Positions 10,679-21,096 of a stretch of DNA of 64,000 bases are shown here, piece by piece. A program made the translations under genes and the position numbers. This DNA is from Lysinibacillus sp. KCTC 33748. Its GTDB lineage: Bacteria; Bacillota; Bacilli; Bacillales_A; Planococcaceae. The notes beneath the pieces were generated by a model. That model searched no databases. It had not been told where the DNA came from and saw only the letters and a list, made by a program, of their open reading frames with translations. The first letter of the stretch is position 1. Each line of letters starts with the position of its first letter. The stretch lies in contig NZ_MWSJ01000003.1 in the NCBI RefSeq assembly GCF_002237755.1, positions 124,001 to 188,000 of the forward strand, given 5' to 3'.

Positions 10679-13600
10679 TTGGAACAGCAACAAGAAGCAA
10701 GAGCAAGGTTTCAAATGCTCTTGCAACAACTAGAACTAACAGATGATGTGTATATGTCCTTTTTTGAGGAAGGTGAATTATCACGACTAACTGTACACAA
10801 AAAGAACAGGCTATGGAATTTTTCCATTAAATTACGAGATATACTTCCTTTTTCACTATACCAACTTTTTCGTACTCGTTTAGCTGAGAAATTTTCAGCT
10901 ATCGCTGAAATCCATACAACTTTTGATACGGAAGAGAAAAATGTGACGGAGGAGCTAGTCCAACAATATTGGTTAACGGTAGTAGAGCAAATCGATGAGA
11001 TGGCGCCCACTTTGAAAGAATGCCTAGTATCGCAAGTGCCTATGTGGAATGGGCAAAAAATTACGTTATCCTGCATGCAGGAAATGGAATTTATGATGCT
11101 GAAAACAAAGTATGCAGAAAAGCTTTCTGCAAGCTATAGTCAGTTCGGCTTTCCGCATATTGTGTTAGATTTCGTACTTCAAGATCAAACAGAAGAAATG
11201 ATTGCCGCACAGGAAGCTTTCATGGAACAGAGGCGTTTAGAAGAAGCTGCTTTAGCTCAGCAAGCGATAGAAGATTACCAAAAACGTGAGAAGGAGAAGA
11301 AAGAAAATCCTGCTATTGCGAATCTTGGTGATCGACCATTCCAGCTTGGTATGTTAATTAAAGATGATGAAACAATGGAAATTAAACGCATTGTTGAGGA
11401 AGAACGTCGTGTGATCATTGAAGGCTTTGTATTTGATGCAGAAGTTAAAGAGCTGAAAAGCGGTCGTTCTTTATTGCAAATTAAAATTACCGACTATACG
11501 GATTCCATCGTTGTAAAAATGTTCTCACGTGATAATGATGATGCGGAACTTATGCAGCATTTGAAAAAGGGTATGTGGGTAAAAGTCCGAGGCTCTGTAC
11601 AAACTGACACATTCATTCGTGATTTAATCGTTATGGCAAACGATATTAATGAAATCAAAAAAGAAACACGACAGGATAAGGCGCCAGAGGGAGAAAAACG
11701 GGTTGAATTGCATTTGCATACACCAATGAGCACGATGGACGCTGTAACACCAGTTGATAGACTTGTTTCTCAGGCTGCGAAGTGGGGTCATCCAGCCGTG
11801 GCTATTACCGACCATGCTGTTGTACAATCCTTCCCAGAGGCTTATGCAGCAGGGAAGAAACATGGTATAAAAGTTATTTATGGATTGGAAGCGAATTTAG
11901 TAGATGATGGTGTACCGATTGCTTATGCAGCTGAGCACCGATTATTAGATGATGATACTTATGTCGTGTTTGACGTAGAGACGACAGGTCTATCTACTGC
12001 TTACGATACAATCATTGAGCTTGCCGCGGTGAAAATTAAAGATGGGCAGGTAATCGACAAATACGAAAGCTTTGCCAATCCCCATCACCCACTTTCAGCG
12101 ACGACCATTGAACTGACAGGCATTACAGATGATATGGTACGTAACGCGCCAGAAGTGGAACAAGTCATTAAGGAGTTCCATGCATTTATCGGAGATGGCA
12201 TAGTGGTTGCCCATAATGCATCATTTGATATTGGCTTCTTATACACAGGCTATAAAAAATATGGACTAGAGGGAACTATTCATCCAGTTATTGATACGTT
12301 GGAGTTAGCCCGATTACTTTATCCAACGATGAAAAACCATCGTTTAAATACACTTTGTAAAAAATTCAATATTGATTTAACTCAGCATCACCGAGCTATT
12401 TATGATACAGAAGCAACTGGTTTCTTACTTTTACAGCTGTTAAAAGATGCAGATGAATTAGGTATTAAATATCACGACGACTTTAATAAGCATATCGGGG
12501 GCGGGGATGCTTACAAAAAGGGACGACCAATGCATTGTACGATATTAGCAGTAGACAATGTTGGACTAAAAAATTTATTTAAATTAGTCACTCACTCCCA
12601 TACAAAAACTTTCTATCGAGTACCTCGAGTAACACGAGCGGTACTAGAACAATATAGAGAAGGATTATTAATCGGATCAGGTTGTAATAATGGTGAATTA
12701 TTTGAGACGATGATGAATAAATCCCCAGAGGAAGCGGAGCAAGTTGCGAGATTCTATGATTATATTGAAGTTCAACCAAAGGCTGTGTATGCACCGTTAA
12801 TTGAGCGCAATGTCGTACGTGATGAATGGACACTTGAAGATATTATTCGCAAGCTCGTAAAGCTAGGGAAGAAAATCGATAAACCCGTTGTAGCAACCGG
12901 TAATGTTCATTACTTAGATCCGACAGATGGAATGTTTAGACAAATACTAATTGGCTCTCAAGGTGGTGCCAACATATTAAATAGATCGAAGCTGCCTGAA
13001 GTTCATTTCAGAACGACGGATGAAATGCTTAAAGAATTTGATTTTTTAGGTCCGGATCTTGCGAAAGAAGTAGTTGTTACCAACTCTCAAAAAGTCGCAA
13101 ATATGATTGGTGATGTTAAGCCAATTAAAGATGATTTATACACACCAAAAATTGAGGGCTCAGATGATGAGGTTACAAATTTAACCTATGAAATGGCTCA
13201 TCTTATATATGGAGAAGAGCTACCAGAAATCGTGAAGGCCCGAATTGAAAAGGAATTAAAGTCAATTTTAGGCCATGGTTTCGGAGTAATTTACTTAATT
13301 TCAGCGAAGCTTGTGAAAAAATCATTAGCTGATGGCTATTTAGTAGGTTCCCGTGGTTCAGTTGGATCTTCATTAGTAGCGACCTTTATGGAGATTACTG
13401 AAGTAAATCCACTTCCTCCTCATTATGTTTGTCCAGATTGTAAGCATTCAGAGTTTTTTAATGATGGTTCAGTAAGTTCAGGCTATGACTTACCAAATAA
13501 AGATTGTCCGGAATGTGGATCACCGTATAAAAAGGATGGGCAAGATATCCCATTCGAAACGTTCCTTGGCTTTAAAGGAGACAAGGTACCTGATATCGAT

Positions 13601-15010
13601 TTGAATTTCTCCGGGGAATATCAACCACAAGCCCATAATTATACGAAGGTATTATTCGGTGAAGATTATGTATATCGTGCAGGAACAATCGGTACAGTCG
13701 CAGAGAAAACAGCGTATGGCTACGTAAAGGGCTATGCCAATGATAACAACCTACATTTCCGCGGTGCCGAGGTAGATCGTTTAGTACAAGGCTGTACAGG
13801 CGTAAAACGTACAACAGGACAGCACCCTGGAGGAATTATCGTAGTACCAGATTATATGGATATTTTTGATTTCTCACCAGTACAATTCCCTGCGGATGCA
13901 CAGGATGCAGAATGGCGTACAACGCACTTTGATTTCCATTCCATCCACGATAATATTTTAAAGCTTGATATACTGGGGCACGATGATCCGACTGTGATTC
14001 GGATGTTGCAGGATTTATCAGGGATAGATCCAAAAACCATTCCAACAGATGATCCAGTCGTTATGAAAATCTTTAGTTCGCCAGAAACTTTAGGCGTAAC
14101 AGAAAAACAAATTGGCTGTAAGACAGGAACACTCGGCATTCCTGAGTTCGGTACCCGTTTTGTACGCCAAATGCTTGAAGATACAAAGCCATCCACATTC
14201 TCGGAGCTCGTGCAAATTTCAGGACTATCGCACGGAACAGACGTATGGCTTGGTAACGCGCAAGAGTTAATTCACAATGGTACATGTGTGCTAAAAGAAG
14301 TAATTGGCTGTCGTGACGATATTATGGTGTATTTAATTTATCAAGATTTAGAACCGTCACTGGCGTTTAAAATTATGGAATCCGTGCGTAAAGGGAAAGG
14401 ATTATCTGACGAATTTGAAGCGGAAATGCTAGCGAATAAAGTACCAGGCTGGTATATCGAATCATGTAAAAAGATAAAATACATGTTCCCGAAAGCCCAT
14501 GCTGCCGCGTACGTGTTAATGGCAGTGCGTATTGCATGGTTTAAGGTACATTTCCCAATCCTTTATTACGCAGCGTATTTCACAGTTCGTGCAGATGATT
14601 TTGATTTAATTGCCATGGTACAAGGTCCGCAAATGATTCGTACAAAAATTGATGAAATCAATCTGAAGGGCTTAGATGCTTCAACAAAAGAGAAAAACCT
14701 ATTAACTGTAATGGAATTAGCACTTGAAATGTGTGAGCGTGGTATGAACTTCCAGAAAGTGGACTTATATCGTTCGCAAGCTAGTGAATTTATCATTGAT
14801 GGGAACTCTTTAATTCCACCATTCGATGCGATTCCTGGACTTGGTACAAACGTTGCTAAACAAATTGTGGCAGCACGTGAGGACGGAGAATTTTTATCGA
14901 AGGAAGATTTACAGCAACGAGGTCGTGTATCCAAAACATTAATAGAATACATGGATCAATTGGGTTGTTTAGAAGGAATGCCTGATGCCAATCAGTTATC
15001 ACTTTTCTAA
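10679..15010 (+). CDS. polC: DNA polymerase III alpha subunit, PolC type
   Basis: PolC is the replicative DNA polymerase of low-GC Gram-positives, with built-in 3'-5' exonuclease. Of its 1443 residues, the N-terminal part carries an OB fold at about 225-330. The PHP domain starts near residue 342 ([13 protein letters not shown]). The DEDD exonuclease starts near 430 (FDVETTG) and interrupts the PHP region. A zinc-binding CPDC...CPEC element is near 918-950, the catalytic [12 protein letters not shown] near 970, and a helix-hairpin-helix and C-terminal QLSLF clamp-binding motif close it. The start is TTG at 10679 after a weak GTAGGTG site. All motifs look intact. Confidence 0.97.
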   Translation: MEQQQEARARFQMLLQQLELTDDVYMSFFEEGELSRLTVHKKNRLWNFSIKLRDILPFSLYQLFRTRLAEKFSAIAEIHTTFDTEEKNVTEELVQQYWLTVVEQIDEMAPTLKECLVSQVPMWNGQKITLSCMQEMEFMMLKTKYAEKLSASYSQFGFPHIVLDFVLQDQTEEMIAAQEAFMEQRRLEEAALAQQAIEDYQKREKEKKENPAIANLGDRPFQLGMLIKDDETMEIKRIVEEERRVIIEGFVFDAEVKELKSGRSLLQIKITDYTDSIVVKMFSRDNDDAELMQHLKKGMWVKVRGSVQTDTFIRDLIVMANDINEIKKETRQDKAPEGEKRVELHLHTPMSTMDAVTPVDRLVSQAAKWGHPAVAITDHAVVQSFPEAYAAGKKHGIKVIYGLEANLVDDGVPIAYAAEHRLLDDDTYVVFDVETTGLSTAYDTIIELAAVKIKDGQVIDKYESFANPHHPLSATTIELTGITDDMVRNAPEVEQVIKEFHAFIGDGIVVAHNASFDIGFLYTGYKKYGLEGTIHPVIDTLELARLLYPTMKNHRLNTLCKKFNIDLTQHHRAIYDTEATGFLLLQLLKDADELGIKYHDDFNKHIGGGDAYKKGRPMHCTILAVDNVGLKNLFKLVTHSHTKTFYRVPRVTRAVLEQYREGLLIGSGCNNGELFETMMNKSPEEAEQVARFYDYIEVQPKAVYAPLIERNVVRDEWTLEDIIRKLVKLGKKIDKPVVATGNVHYLDPTDGMFRQILIGSQGGANILNRSKLPEVHFRTTDEMLKEFDFLGPDLAKEVVVTNSQKVANMIGDVKPIKDDLYTPKIEGSDDEVTNLTYEMAHLIYGEELPEIVKARIEKELKSILGHGFGVIYLISAKLVKKSLADGYLVGSRGSVGSSLVATFMEITEVNPLPPHYVCPDCKHSEFFNDGSVSSGYDLPNKDCPECGSPYKKDGQDIPFETFLGFKGDKVPDIDLNFSGEYQPQAHNYTKVLFGEDYVYRAGTIGTVAEKTAYGYVKGYANDNNLHFRGAEVDRLVQGCTGVKRTTGQHPGGIIVVPDYMDIFDFSPVQFPADAQDAEWRTTHFDFHSIHDNILKLDILGHDDPTVIRMLQDLSGIDPKTIPTDDPVVMKIFSSPETLGVTEKQIGCKTGTLGIPEFGTRFVRQMLEDTKPSTFSELVQISGLSHGTDVWLGNAQELIHNGTCVLKEVIGCRDDIMVYLIYQDLEPSLAFKIMESVRKGKGLSDEFEAEMLANKVPGWYIESCKKIKYMFPKAHAAAYVLMAVRIAWFKVHFPILYYAAYFTVRADDFDLIAMVQGPQMIRTKIDEINLKGLDASTKEKNLLTVMELALEMCERGMNFQKVDLYRSQASEFIIDGNSLIPPFDAIPGLGTNVAKQIVAAREDGEFLSKEDLQQRGRVSKTLIEYMDQLGCLEGMPDANQLSLF

Positions 15011-15075
15011 AATTACGAAAGTTAGCTTGAAGGCATCTTCATCAATCACACGAATAACTTCTCTACCTTTTGCTC

Positions 15076-15210
15076 AAATTAAGGCTTATAAAGACATTTG
15101 TTAAAATGTATACCATGTATATAAGTTGATTGAAGGCAAGGTTGGGCAACTCTAGAATAGCGCCTAGCTTGAACGGAAATCAACCCCACGTTGTAGTGAT
15201 GGCTTAATTT
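15076..15210. repeat. Family A palindromic repeat, copy 4 (short form)
   Basis: After polC. The left arm reads AAGACATTTGTTAAAATGTA then AAGTTGATT and GGTTGGGCA. The right arm reads AGCGCCTAGCTTGAACGG then AATCAACCCCACG. The central ACGAAGGC hairpin and the cassette are deleted. The outer ends AAATTAAG and CTTAATTT also pair. Confidence 0.75.
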
Positions 15211-15235
15211 AAGCACAATTTTGATTTCTGGACAC

Positions 15236-15300
15236 ATTGTTTATCTGTGCGAAAGCGAAGCGACAGCAACAATTATGTCAAGGCATACTGGATTAGATGT
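15236..15300. repeat. Family C fragment with GCGAAAGCG cassette
   Basis: CTGTGCGAAAGCGAAGCGACAG, as in the family A cassette, runs into CAACAATTATGTCAAGGCAT, the family C core. The two modules lie side by side here and again near 42890-42955. Confidence 0.5.
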
Positions 15301-15315
15301 CTAGAAAAAGGAAAT

Positions 15316-15344
15316 TTGCATTGTGCTGTAAACTATGCTATCCT
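15316..15344 (+). promoter_or_regulatory. Sigma-A promoter of the rimP-nusA-infB operon
   Basis: TTGCAT (15316-15321), 17 bases, TATCCT (15339-15344). A transcript from here would begin near 15351 and meet a terminator hairpin within about 30 bases. Confidence 0.55.
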
Positions 15345-15375
15345 TATGGTAATAATTTGTTGATATTTTTCCAGC

Positions 15376-15402
15376 AAAAGAGTGGGACCTTCCCGCTCTT
15401 TT
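15376..15402 (+). terminator. Leader terminator/attenuator upstream of rimP
   Basis: AAAAGAGTGGG pairs with CCCGCTCTTTT over a five-base loop, with a T-rich 3' side. It lies between the inferred promoter and rimP, so it would act inside the leader. Confidence 0.6.
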
Positions 15403-15456
15403 CTGTTGTTATACCGTAGCAAAACAAATTTTTGACTAACAGCAGGTAAGACCGTT

Positions 15457-15488
15457 AAATTTCACCAAAGCTACTGGTGGAATTTCTG
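15457..15488 (+). promoter_or_regulatory. Second leader hairpin before rimP
   Basis: AAATTTCACC pairs with GGTGGAATTT (one G:T) over a nine-base loop, about 40 bases before the rimP start. Role unknown. Confidence 0.45.
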
Positions 15489-15527
15489 TTTTATTACGCC
15501 AGAATTTGATAGATACAGGAGGAAACA

Positions 15528-15998
15528 ATGAGCAAAGTACCATCTTTAATTGAAGAGCTCGCTAAACCGATTGTTGAAGAGTTGAATCTTGAGCTTGTAG
15601 ATGTCGAGTTCGTAAAAGAAGGACGTAACTGGTTTTTACGTGTTTATGTGGATACACCTGAAGGTGGGATTGACATTGAACAATGCGCTCAAGTTAGTGA
15701 ACGACTAAGTTTGCTATTGGATGAAAATGACCCAATTACACAAAACTATTATTTAGAAGTTTCTTCACCTGGAGCAGAACGTCCATTGAAAAAAGACACT
15801 GATTTTGAAAAAGCGATTGGCAAATTTATTTATGTTAAAACCTATGAGCCCATTAAGGACATGAAGGAATTCCAAGGCTACTTAACGTCATACGATGAAC
15901 ATACATTAGTGATGGAAGTACGCATTAAAACGCGTAAAATAACAGTAACAATTGAACAAGAAAAAATCGCATTGGCGCGACTTGCCATCGATTTTTAA
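15528..15998 (+). CDS. rimP: Ribosome maturation factor RimP
   Basis: RimP assists maturation of the 30S subunit. The 156-residue protein has the N-terminal domain (LELVDVEFVKEGRNWFLRVY) and the conserved LEVSSPGAERPL followed by a C-terminal Sm-like domain. A strong AGGAGG site precedes the ATG. It is the first gene of the nusA-infB operon, as is standard, and nusA begins 30 bases later. The two hairpins upstream suggest regulated readthrough into the whole operon. Confidence 0.96.
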   Translation: MSKVPSLIEELAKPIVEELNLELVDVEFVKEGRNWFLRVYVDTPEGGIDIEQCAQVSERLSLLLDENDPITQNYYLEVSSPGAERPLKKDTDFEKAIGKFIYVKTYEPIKDMKEFQGYLTSYDEHTLVMEVRIKTRKITVTIEQEKIALARLAIDF

Positions 15999-16028
15999 GC
16001 ATATTGCATATTTAGGAGTGAAAATAAA

Positions 16029-17168
16029 ATGAGTAGTGATTTGTTAGATGCGCTAAATGCGTTAGAAGAACAAAAAGGAATTTCAAGAGATGTGTTAATT
16101 GAAGCAATAGAAGCGGCATTAGTTACAGCTTACAAACGCAACTTCAATCAAGCACAAAATGTTCGTGTGGACTTAAATTTAGATAAGGGCTCTATTCGTG
16201 TCTTTTCACGTAAAGATGTTGTTGAAGAAGTAGAAGATGATCGTTTACAAATCTCTGAAGAAGATGCTAAGGCAATCAACCCTGCATATCAATTAGAAGA
16301 TATCGTGGAGCAGGAAGTGACACCTCGAAACTTTGGTCGAATTGCTGCACAGACAGCGAAACAAGTTGTTACACAACGAGTGCGCGAAGCAGAACGTGGC
16401 TTAATTTACGAGCAATACGTGGACCGTGAAGATGATATCGTAACGGGTGTAGTTGAACGTCTAGATGCTCGCAATATTTACGTAGGTCTAGGAAAAGTAG
16501 AGGCTGCATTACCACAAAACGAACAAATTCAAGGTGAAACATATCATCCACATGACCGTATCAAGGTCTATATTACAAAGGTTGAACGTACAACACGCGG
16601 ACCACAAGTAATTGTTTCACGTACACATCCTGGTTTATTACGCCGCTTATTTGAAATGGAAGTACCTGAAATCTACGAAGGTATCGTAGAAATTAAATCA
16701 ATTGCTCGTGAAGCAGGAGACCGTTCTAAGATTTCTGTTTATGCACATAACGAAGAAGTAGATCCAGTAGGTTCATGTGTAGGGGCAAAAGGCGCACGTG
16801 TGCAAACAATTGTAAATGAATTGAACGGCGAAAAAATCGATATCGTTGAATGGTCAGAAGATCCAGTTGTATTTGTAGCAAATGCTCTTAGCCCATCAAA
16901 GGTTTTAGATGTTCAAGTAGATGAAGAAGAAAAATCCACTACAGTTGTTGTTCCAGACTATCAATTATCATTAGCAATTGGTAAACGTGGTCAAAATGCT
17001 CGTTTAGCTGCGAAGTTAACTGGCTGGAAAATTGATATTAAGAGTGAAACAGATGCTCGTGAGTTAGGTATTTATCCATCTGCTACAAGCACTTTCATAC
17101 CTGCTGAGGATAAAGAAAGTGATTTTGATGATGTGACAGTTGACTTATATCAAGACGACGAAGAATAA
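16029..17168 (+). CDS. nusA: Transcription termination/antitermination factor NusA
   Basis: NusA binds RNA polymerase and nascent RNA to modulate pausing, termination and antitermination. The 379-residue protein has the N-terminal RNAP-binding domain (about 1-130), an S1 domain (about 135-200), then two KH domains. PVGSCVGAKGARVQ and SLAIGKRGQNARLAA are their GxxG loops. It has the short Gram-positive form without the C-terminal acidic repeats of E. coli. The ribosome site is TTAGGAGTG. A very stable hairpin separates it from the next gene. Confidence 0.97.
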   Translation: MSSDLLDALNALEEQKGISRDVLIEAIEAALVTAYKRNFNQAQNVRVDLNLDKGSIRVFSRKDVVEEVEDDRLQISEEDAKAINPAYQLEDIVEQEVTPRNFGRIAAQTAKQVVTQRVREAERGLIYEQYVDREDDIVTGVVERLDARNIYVGLGKVEAALPQNEQIQGETYHPHDRIKVYITKVERTTRGPQVIVSRTHPGLLRRLFEMEVPEIYEGIVEIKSIAREAGDRSKISVYAHNEEVDPVGSCVGAKGARVQTIVNELNGEKIDIVEWSEDPVVFVANALSPSKVLDVQVDEEEKSTTVVVPDYQLSLAIGKRGQNARLAAKLTGWKIDIKSETDARELGIYPSATSTFIPAEDKESDFDDVTVDLYQDDEE

Positions 17169-17195
17169 GTAAGAAAGCCCGTGTGACTAGTTAAC

Positions 17196-17237
17196 TACCA
17201 TTATTCAGTAGGCGTTGGGCTGCGCCGACTGAATAAT
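17196..17237 (+). other. Very stable intra-operon hairpin between nusA and rnpM
   Basis: A 17-base arm CCATTATTCAGTAGGCG (17196-17212) pairs with 17221-17237 with a single mismatch over an eight-base loop. No T run follows, so it is not a simple terminator. It may be an RNA processing or stability element, or a small mobile palindrome. Confidence 0.7.
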
Positions 17238-17354
17238 GGCAGAGCCTACAATTGAAAATAGTACAGTATTTAATTAAAATGCAAGTATATAACCAATGTA
17301 GTGCACGGCTAGTCCACCTCTTACGACAAGCTTTAGAGAGGAAAGGTGATTCTT

Positions 17355-17633
17355 ATGGCTATTAATAAAAAAGTACCTCTTCGAAAATGTGTAGCTACTG
17401 GAGAGATGCTATCAAAGAAAGAAATGATTCGTGTCGTTCGTTCGAAAGATGGCGAGGTAAGTGTAGATGTTTCCGGGAAAAAACCTGGACGTGGTGCCTA
17501 TGTCTCTAAATCAGAGAAAGCGATTGAAATCGCCCGTAAGAAAAATGTTTTAGGGCATCAACTTGATGTGAAAATCCCTGAAGAAATCTACGAAGAACTT
17601 ATTTTGTTGATTCGTAGGGAGTCTATATTATGA
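17355..17633 (+). CDS. rnpM: RNase P modulator RnpM (YlxR family)
   Basis: YlxR-family proteins are small RNA-binding proteins; the B. subtilis member was reported to modulate RNase P. The family signature RKCVATGEMLSKKEMIRVVR and PGRGAYVSKS are present, and the product is 92 residues. I place the start at ATG 17355 because GGAAAGGTG lies seven bases before it; an in-frame GTG at 17346 would fall within that site. It overlaps the next gene by four bases. Its position between nusA and infB is conserved. Confidence 0.9.
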   Translation: MAINKKVPLRKCVATGEMLSKKEMIRVVRSKDGEVSVDVSGKKPGRGAYVSKSEKAIEIARKKNVLGHQLDVKIPEEIYEELILLIRRESIL

Positions 17634-17938
17634 TCAATCAAGCAGTGCATAATTTGCTTGGAATAGCGGCAAGAGCCCGTAAAGTGATTTCAGGAGAAGA
17701 GTTAGTAGTAAAGGAAGTTCGCAATGGTAATGCTAAGCTAGTACTGCTTGCAAACGATGCTTCTAAAAACTCTAGCAAAAAAATTCAAGATAAATGCACG
17801 TACTACAACGTTGAGTATCATGTAATTGGTGATCGTTATGATCTAGGACATGCTACAGGTAAGGAGGCCCGAGTGGCTTTAGCTATTACCGATAAAGGTT
17901 TTGCAAGTAAATTGTCTAGTCTACTCAACGAAAAATAA
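17630..17938 (+). CDS. rplGA: L7Ae-family ribosomal protein YlxQ
   Basis: This 102-residue protein belongs to the L7Ae/L30e/S12e family that binds kink-turn RNA. The segment [18 protein letters not shown] and LVLLANDAS are typical. The precise role in Bacillus is unsettled. The ATG overlaps the rnpM stop (ATGA), which indicates translational coupling, and infB starts 15 bases later. Both small genes are usual members of the nusA-infB operon. Confidence 0.9.
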   Translation: MINQAVHNLLGIAARARKVISGEELVVKEVRNGNAKLVLLANDASKNSSKKIQDKCTYYNVEYHVIGDRYDLGHATGKEARVALAITDKGFASKLSSLLNEK

Positions 17939-17952
17939 TCGGGGGTGAGCAG

Positions 17953-20208
17953 ATGACCAAAATCAGAGTTCATGAATATGCGAAACAAGTGAATAAAACG
18001 AGTAAAGAGGTTATTGAAGCACTAAATAAATTAAATGTGAGCGTAACAAATCATATGTCAATGTTAGAAAACGACATAGTGACAAAGTTAAACCAATCAT
18101 TTAAAAATAATAAAGATGTGAAGCAACCTACTCAAAATGTTTCGCAAAAACAGCAGCAACCGGTAAAAAAGCAAGAAGGGCAAAAGCAACAATCTGCTAC
18201 TTCTAAGCCTAAAGCAAATAATCAGCAACAAACGCGTCAAAACTCAAATTCGTCTAACGAAAAATCTAAGAATATAAAAGGTAATCAAAATAGAAATATG
18301 ACACAAAATAATAATAATAACAATAATAATAATAATCGCAGAGGTGGCGGTGGTTACAACCAACGTCCAAAACCAGGAATCCATGGCGGGAAACGTCGCC
18401 ATCCAAAAACACATCAACCAAGTCTACCAGTGAAACAAAAGGAATTACCAGAAAAAATTACTTTTGTTGAATCACTTTCTGTAGCGGAATTAGCAAAAAA
18501 ATTACACCGTGAGCCATCAGAAATTATTAAAAAATTATTTATGCTTGGTGTAATGGCAACGATTAACCAAGAATTAGATAAGGATGCAATTGAATTAATT
18601 TGCGCAGACTATGGTGTAGAAGTTGAAGAAGAAATTCGTGTAGATATTACGGATTTAGAAACACACTTCGAACAAACAGAAGAAATTAACGAGGAGGAGT
18701 TATCAGAACGTCCTCCTGTAGTAACAATTATGGGTCACGTTGACCATGGTAAAACTACATTGTTAGACTCTATTCGTAATACTAAAGTTACCGCTGGCGA
18801 AGCTGGAGGTATCACGCAACATATCGGTGCTTATCAAGTTACTGAAGGCGACAAAAAAATTACTTTCCTTGATACACCAGGACACGCTGCGTTTACAACT
18901 ATGCGTGCGCGCGGTGCGAAAATAACTGACTTAACGATTTTAGTGGTAGCTGCGGATGATGGCGTTATGCCACAAACAGTAGAAGCAATTAACCATGCAA
19001 AAGCAGCAGAAGTACCAATTATTGTTGCAGTCAACAAAATGGATAAACCTTCAGCTAATCCAGACCGTGTGATGCAAGAGTTAACAGAGCATGGCCTAGT
19101 TCCTGAAGCTTGGGGCGGCGAAACTATTTTCGTACCGATCTCAGCACTTAAAGGTGAAGGCATTGACACATTACTTGAAATGATTTTACTTGTCGCTGAA
19201 GTTGGAGAGTTAAAAGCGAACCCTAATCGCTTAGCACTTGGTACAGTAATTGAAGCACAGCTAGATAAAGGTCGAGGTTCTGTTGCAACACTTTTAGTAC
19301 AAGATGGAACATTAAAAGTTGGAGATCCAATTGTTGTTGGCCATACTTATGGTCGTGTACGTGCTATGGTGAATGACAAAGGCCGTCGTGGAAAAGAAGC
19401 TGGACCATCAACGCCAGTAGAAATCACAGGTTTAAATGATGTACCACAAGCTGGCGACCGTTTCGTTGTCTTTGAAGACGAAAAAACAGCACGTCAAGTT
19501 GGTGAAACTCGTGCAATGTCAGCGATTCAAGCACAACGTTCAGAAAAACAACGTGTAACGCTTGATAACTTATTCGAACAAATGAGTCAAGGTGAAATGA
19601 AGGAGCTTAACTTAATTGTTAAGGCTGACGTTCAAGGTACTGTAGAAGCTATGGCTGCATCATTAATGAAAATTGATGTTGAAGGCGTAAACGTAAAAAT
19701 TATTCACACTGGCGCTGGAGCGATTACAGAATCTGATATTTCTCTTGCTGCGGCTTCAAATGCAATTGTTATCGGCTTCAACGTTCGTCCGGATGTTAAT
19801 GCAAAACGTGCAGCAGAAGAAGAGGGCGTAGACATTCGTCTACACCGTATTATCTATAAAGTAATCGAAGAAATTGAACAAGCAATGAAAGGTATGCTTG
19901 ATCCAGAATTTGAAGAAAAAATTATTGGTCAAGCAGAAGTTCGACAAACAATTAAAGTATCAAAAGTTGGTACAATTGCTGGTTCATACGTAACAGAAGG
20001 TAAAGTAACTCGTGATTCAGGCGTACGTGTAATTCGCGATAATGTAGTAATTTTTGAAGGTGAATTAGATACACTTAAACGTTTCAAAGATGAAGTAAAA
20101 GAAGTTGCCCGAGGTTACGAATGTGGTATTACAATTACAAACTTCAACGATATTAAAGAAGGCGACATTATCGAAGCCTATATTATGGAAGAAGTTAAAC
20201 GTGCTTAA
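17953..20208 (+). CDS. infB: Translation initiation factor IF-2
   Basis: IF-2 is the GTPase that delivers initiator tRNA to the 30S subunit. The 751-residue protein has an N-terminal helix-rich region, a long low-complexity linker, then the GTPase with [12 protein letters not shown] near residue 259, DTPGH and NKMD, and domains II-IV. The linker (about residues 55-150) is rich in Q, N and K. It contains ten asparagines in a row, encoded by AAT/AAC triplets at about 18307-18336, followed by RRGGGG. Its length exceeds that of the B. subtilis protein mainly through this linker. ylxP overlaps its stop by one base. Confidence 0.97.
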   Translation: MTKIRVHEYAKQVNKTSKEVIEALNKLNVSVTNHMSMLENDIVTKLNQSFKNNKDVKQPTQNVSQKQQQPVKKQEGQKQQSATSKPKANNQQQTRQNSNSSNEKSKNIKGNQNRNMTQNNNNNNNNNNRRGGGGYNQRPKPGIHGGKRRHPKTHQPSLPVKQKELPEKITFVESLSVAELAKKLHREPSEIIKKLFMLGVMATINQELDKDAIELICADYGVEVEEEIRVDITDLETHFEQTEEINEEELSERPPVVTIMGHVDHGKTTLLDSIRNTKVTAGEAGGITQHIGAYQVTEGDKKITFLDTPGHAAFTTMRARGAKITDLTILVVAADDGVMPQTVEAINHAKAAEVPIIVAVNKMDKPSANPDRVMQELTEHGLVPEAWGGETIFVPISALKGEGIDTLLEMILLVAEVGELKANPNRLALGTVIEAQLDKGRGSVATLLVQDGTLKVGDPIVVGHTYGRVRAMVNDKGRRGKEAGPSTPVEITGLNDVPQAGDRFVVFEDEKTARQVGETRAMSAIQAQRSEKQRVTLDNLFEQMSQGEMKELNLIVKADVQGTVEAMAASLMKIDVEGVNVKIIHTGAGAITESDISLAAASNAIVIGFNVRPDVNAKRAAEEEGVDIRLHRIIYKVIEEIEQAMKGMLDPEFEEKIIGQAEVRQTIKVSKVGTIAGSYVTEGKVTRDSGVRVIRDNVVIFEGELDTLKRFKDEVKEVARGYECGITITNFNDIKEGDIIEAYIMEEVKRA
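18307..18336 (+). repeat. AAT-type trinucleotide run in infB
   Basis: Ten consecutive Asn codons, almost all AAT. Length changes would keep the frame and alter only the linker of IF-2. Confidence 0.85.
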
Positions 20209-20486
20209 TGATCGTTTACGCAGAGGTTGAATTCATTATTCAAACTGCCCATTCGTTGAAGGAAAAACGTGCTGTCTTACAGCGTATGATTACCCGCACG
20301 AAACAAAAATTTAATGTATCGATTGCGGAAATTGATCATCAAAATGTATGGCAACGCACGAAAATAGCGCTTGTTGCTGTTTCTTCTTCAAAAGAAGCAG
20401 CCGAGCGTGAAATTAATCACGCGCTTCACTACTTACAGTCAAATCCATCTTGGGAACAGCTAAATGTGTGGCGGGACTATTTATAA
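20208..20486 (+). CDS. ylxP: DUF503 protein YlxP
   Basis: A 92-residue DUF503 protein of unknown function. The family motif HSLKEKRAVLQRMITR and the ending NPSWEQLNVWRDYL are present. It starts at an ATG overlapping the infB stop (TAATG), so it depends on infB translation. rbfA follows 99 bases later, with an imperfect AAGTTGTGT/ACACAACTT inverted repeat in the gap. The position between infB and rbfA is conserved in Bacillus and suggests a link to ribosome or RNA biology, which is inference. Confidence 0.88.
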   Translation: MIVYAEVEFIIQTAHSLKEKRAVLQRMITRTKQKFNVSIAEIDHQNVWQRTKIALVAVSSSKEAAEREINHALHYLQSNPSWEQLNVWRDYL

Positions 20487-20585
20487 GTTACATTATAAGT
20501 TGTGTTGTATGATTTACCACCTTGCATGAAAAACTATGTAAGTGAGGACACAACTTTCTGTACATCGAAATTGAGGTGACAAACT

Positions 20586-20927
20586 ATGTCTCTACGCTCA
20601 AACCGTGTCGCTGAGCAAATGAAAAAAGAGCTTGGTGATATTATTGGACGTAAAATAAAAGATCCGCGTGTTGGTTTCGTTACTGTTACTGGTGTTGAAG
20701 TAACTGGTGATTTACAGCAAGCGACGATTTATATTACAACTCTAGGCAATGAACGTGAGAAAGAGGATACACTAAAAGCTTTATTAAAGGCTTCTGGTTT
20801 TATTCGCTCAGAAATCGGTTCACGAATCCGCTTACGTCGTACACCAGAACTAATTTTTGAATTCGATTCATCGATTGAATATGGGAACCGTATTGATACA
20901 TTGCTACGTGGTTTACACGAAGAATAA
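20586..20927 (+). CDS. rbfA: Ribosome-binding factor A
   Basis: RbfA is a 30S subunit maturation and cold-adaptation factor with a KH-like fold. The 113-residue protein shows [22 protein letters not shown] at the start and the conserved [17 protein letters not shown] near the end. TTGAGGTG precedes the ATG. A strong terminator follows it, which probably separates rbfA from truB at least partly, although the two are usually in one operon. Confidence 0.95.
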   Translation: MSLRSNRVAEQMKKELGDIIGRKIKDPRVGFVTVTGVEVTGDLQQATIYITTLGNEREKEDTLKALLKASGFIRSEIGSRIRLRRTPELIFEFDSSIEYGNRIDTLLRGLHEE

Positions 20928-20934
20928 GATAACT

Positions 20935-20980
20935 AAAAAAAAGTCTGCCATATGCATGTTCATGCAGGCAGGCTTTTTTA
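20935..20980 (+). terminator. Intrinsic terminator between rbfA and truB
   Basis: AAAAAAAGTCTGCC pairs with GGCAGGCTTTTTT, with an inner GCATG/CATGC stem and a T run. The A tract on the left would allow use in both directions. Confidence 0.8.
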
Positions 20981-21096
20981 CATTGATTGAAATATAACAA
21001 GACATTTTGAGGCCCTATCACCTCTATCAAAAGGATGATAAAAGGTAGCGGACTCTCAAAACAGGCTGAAAATGTATTGATTTTAGGAGGAAAGTT

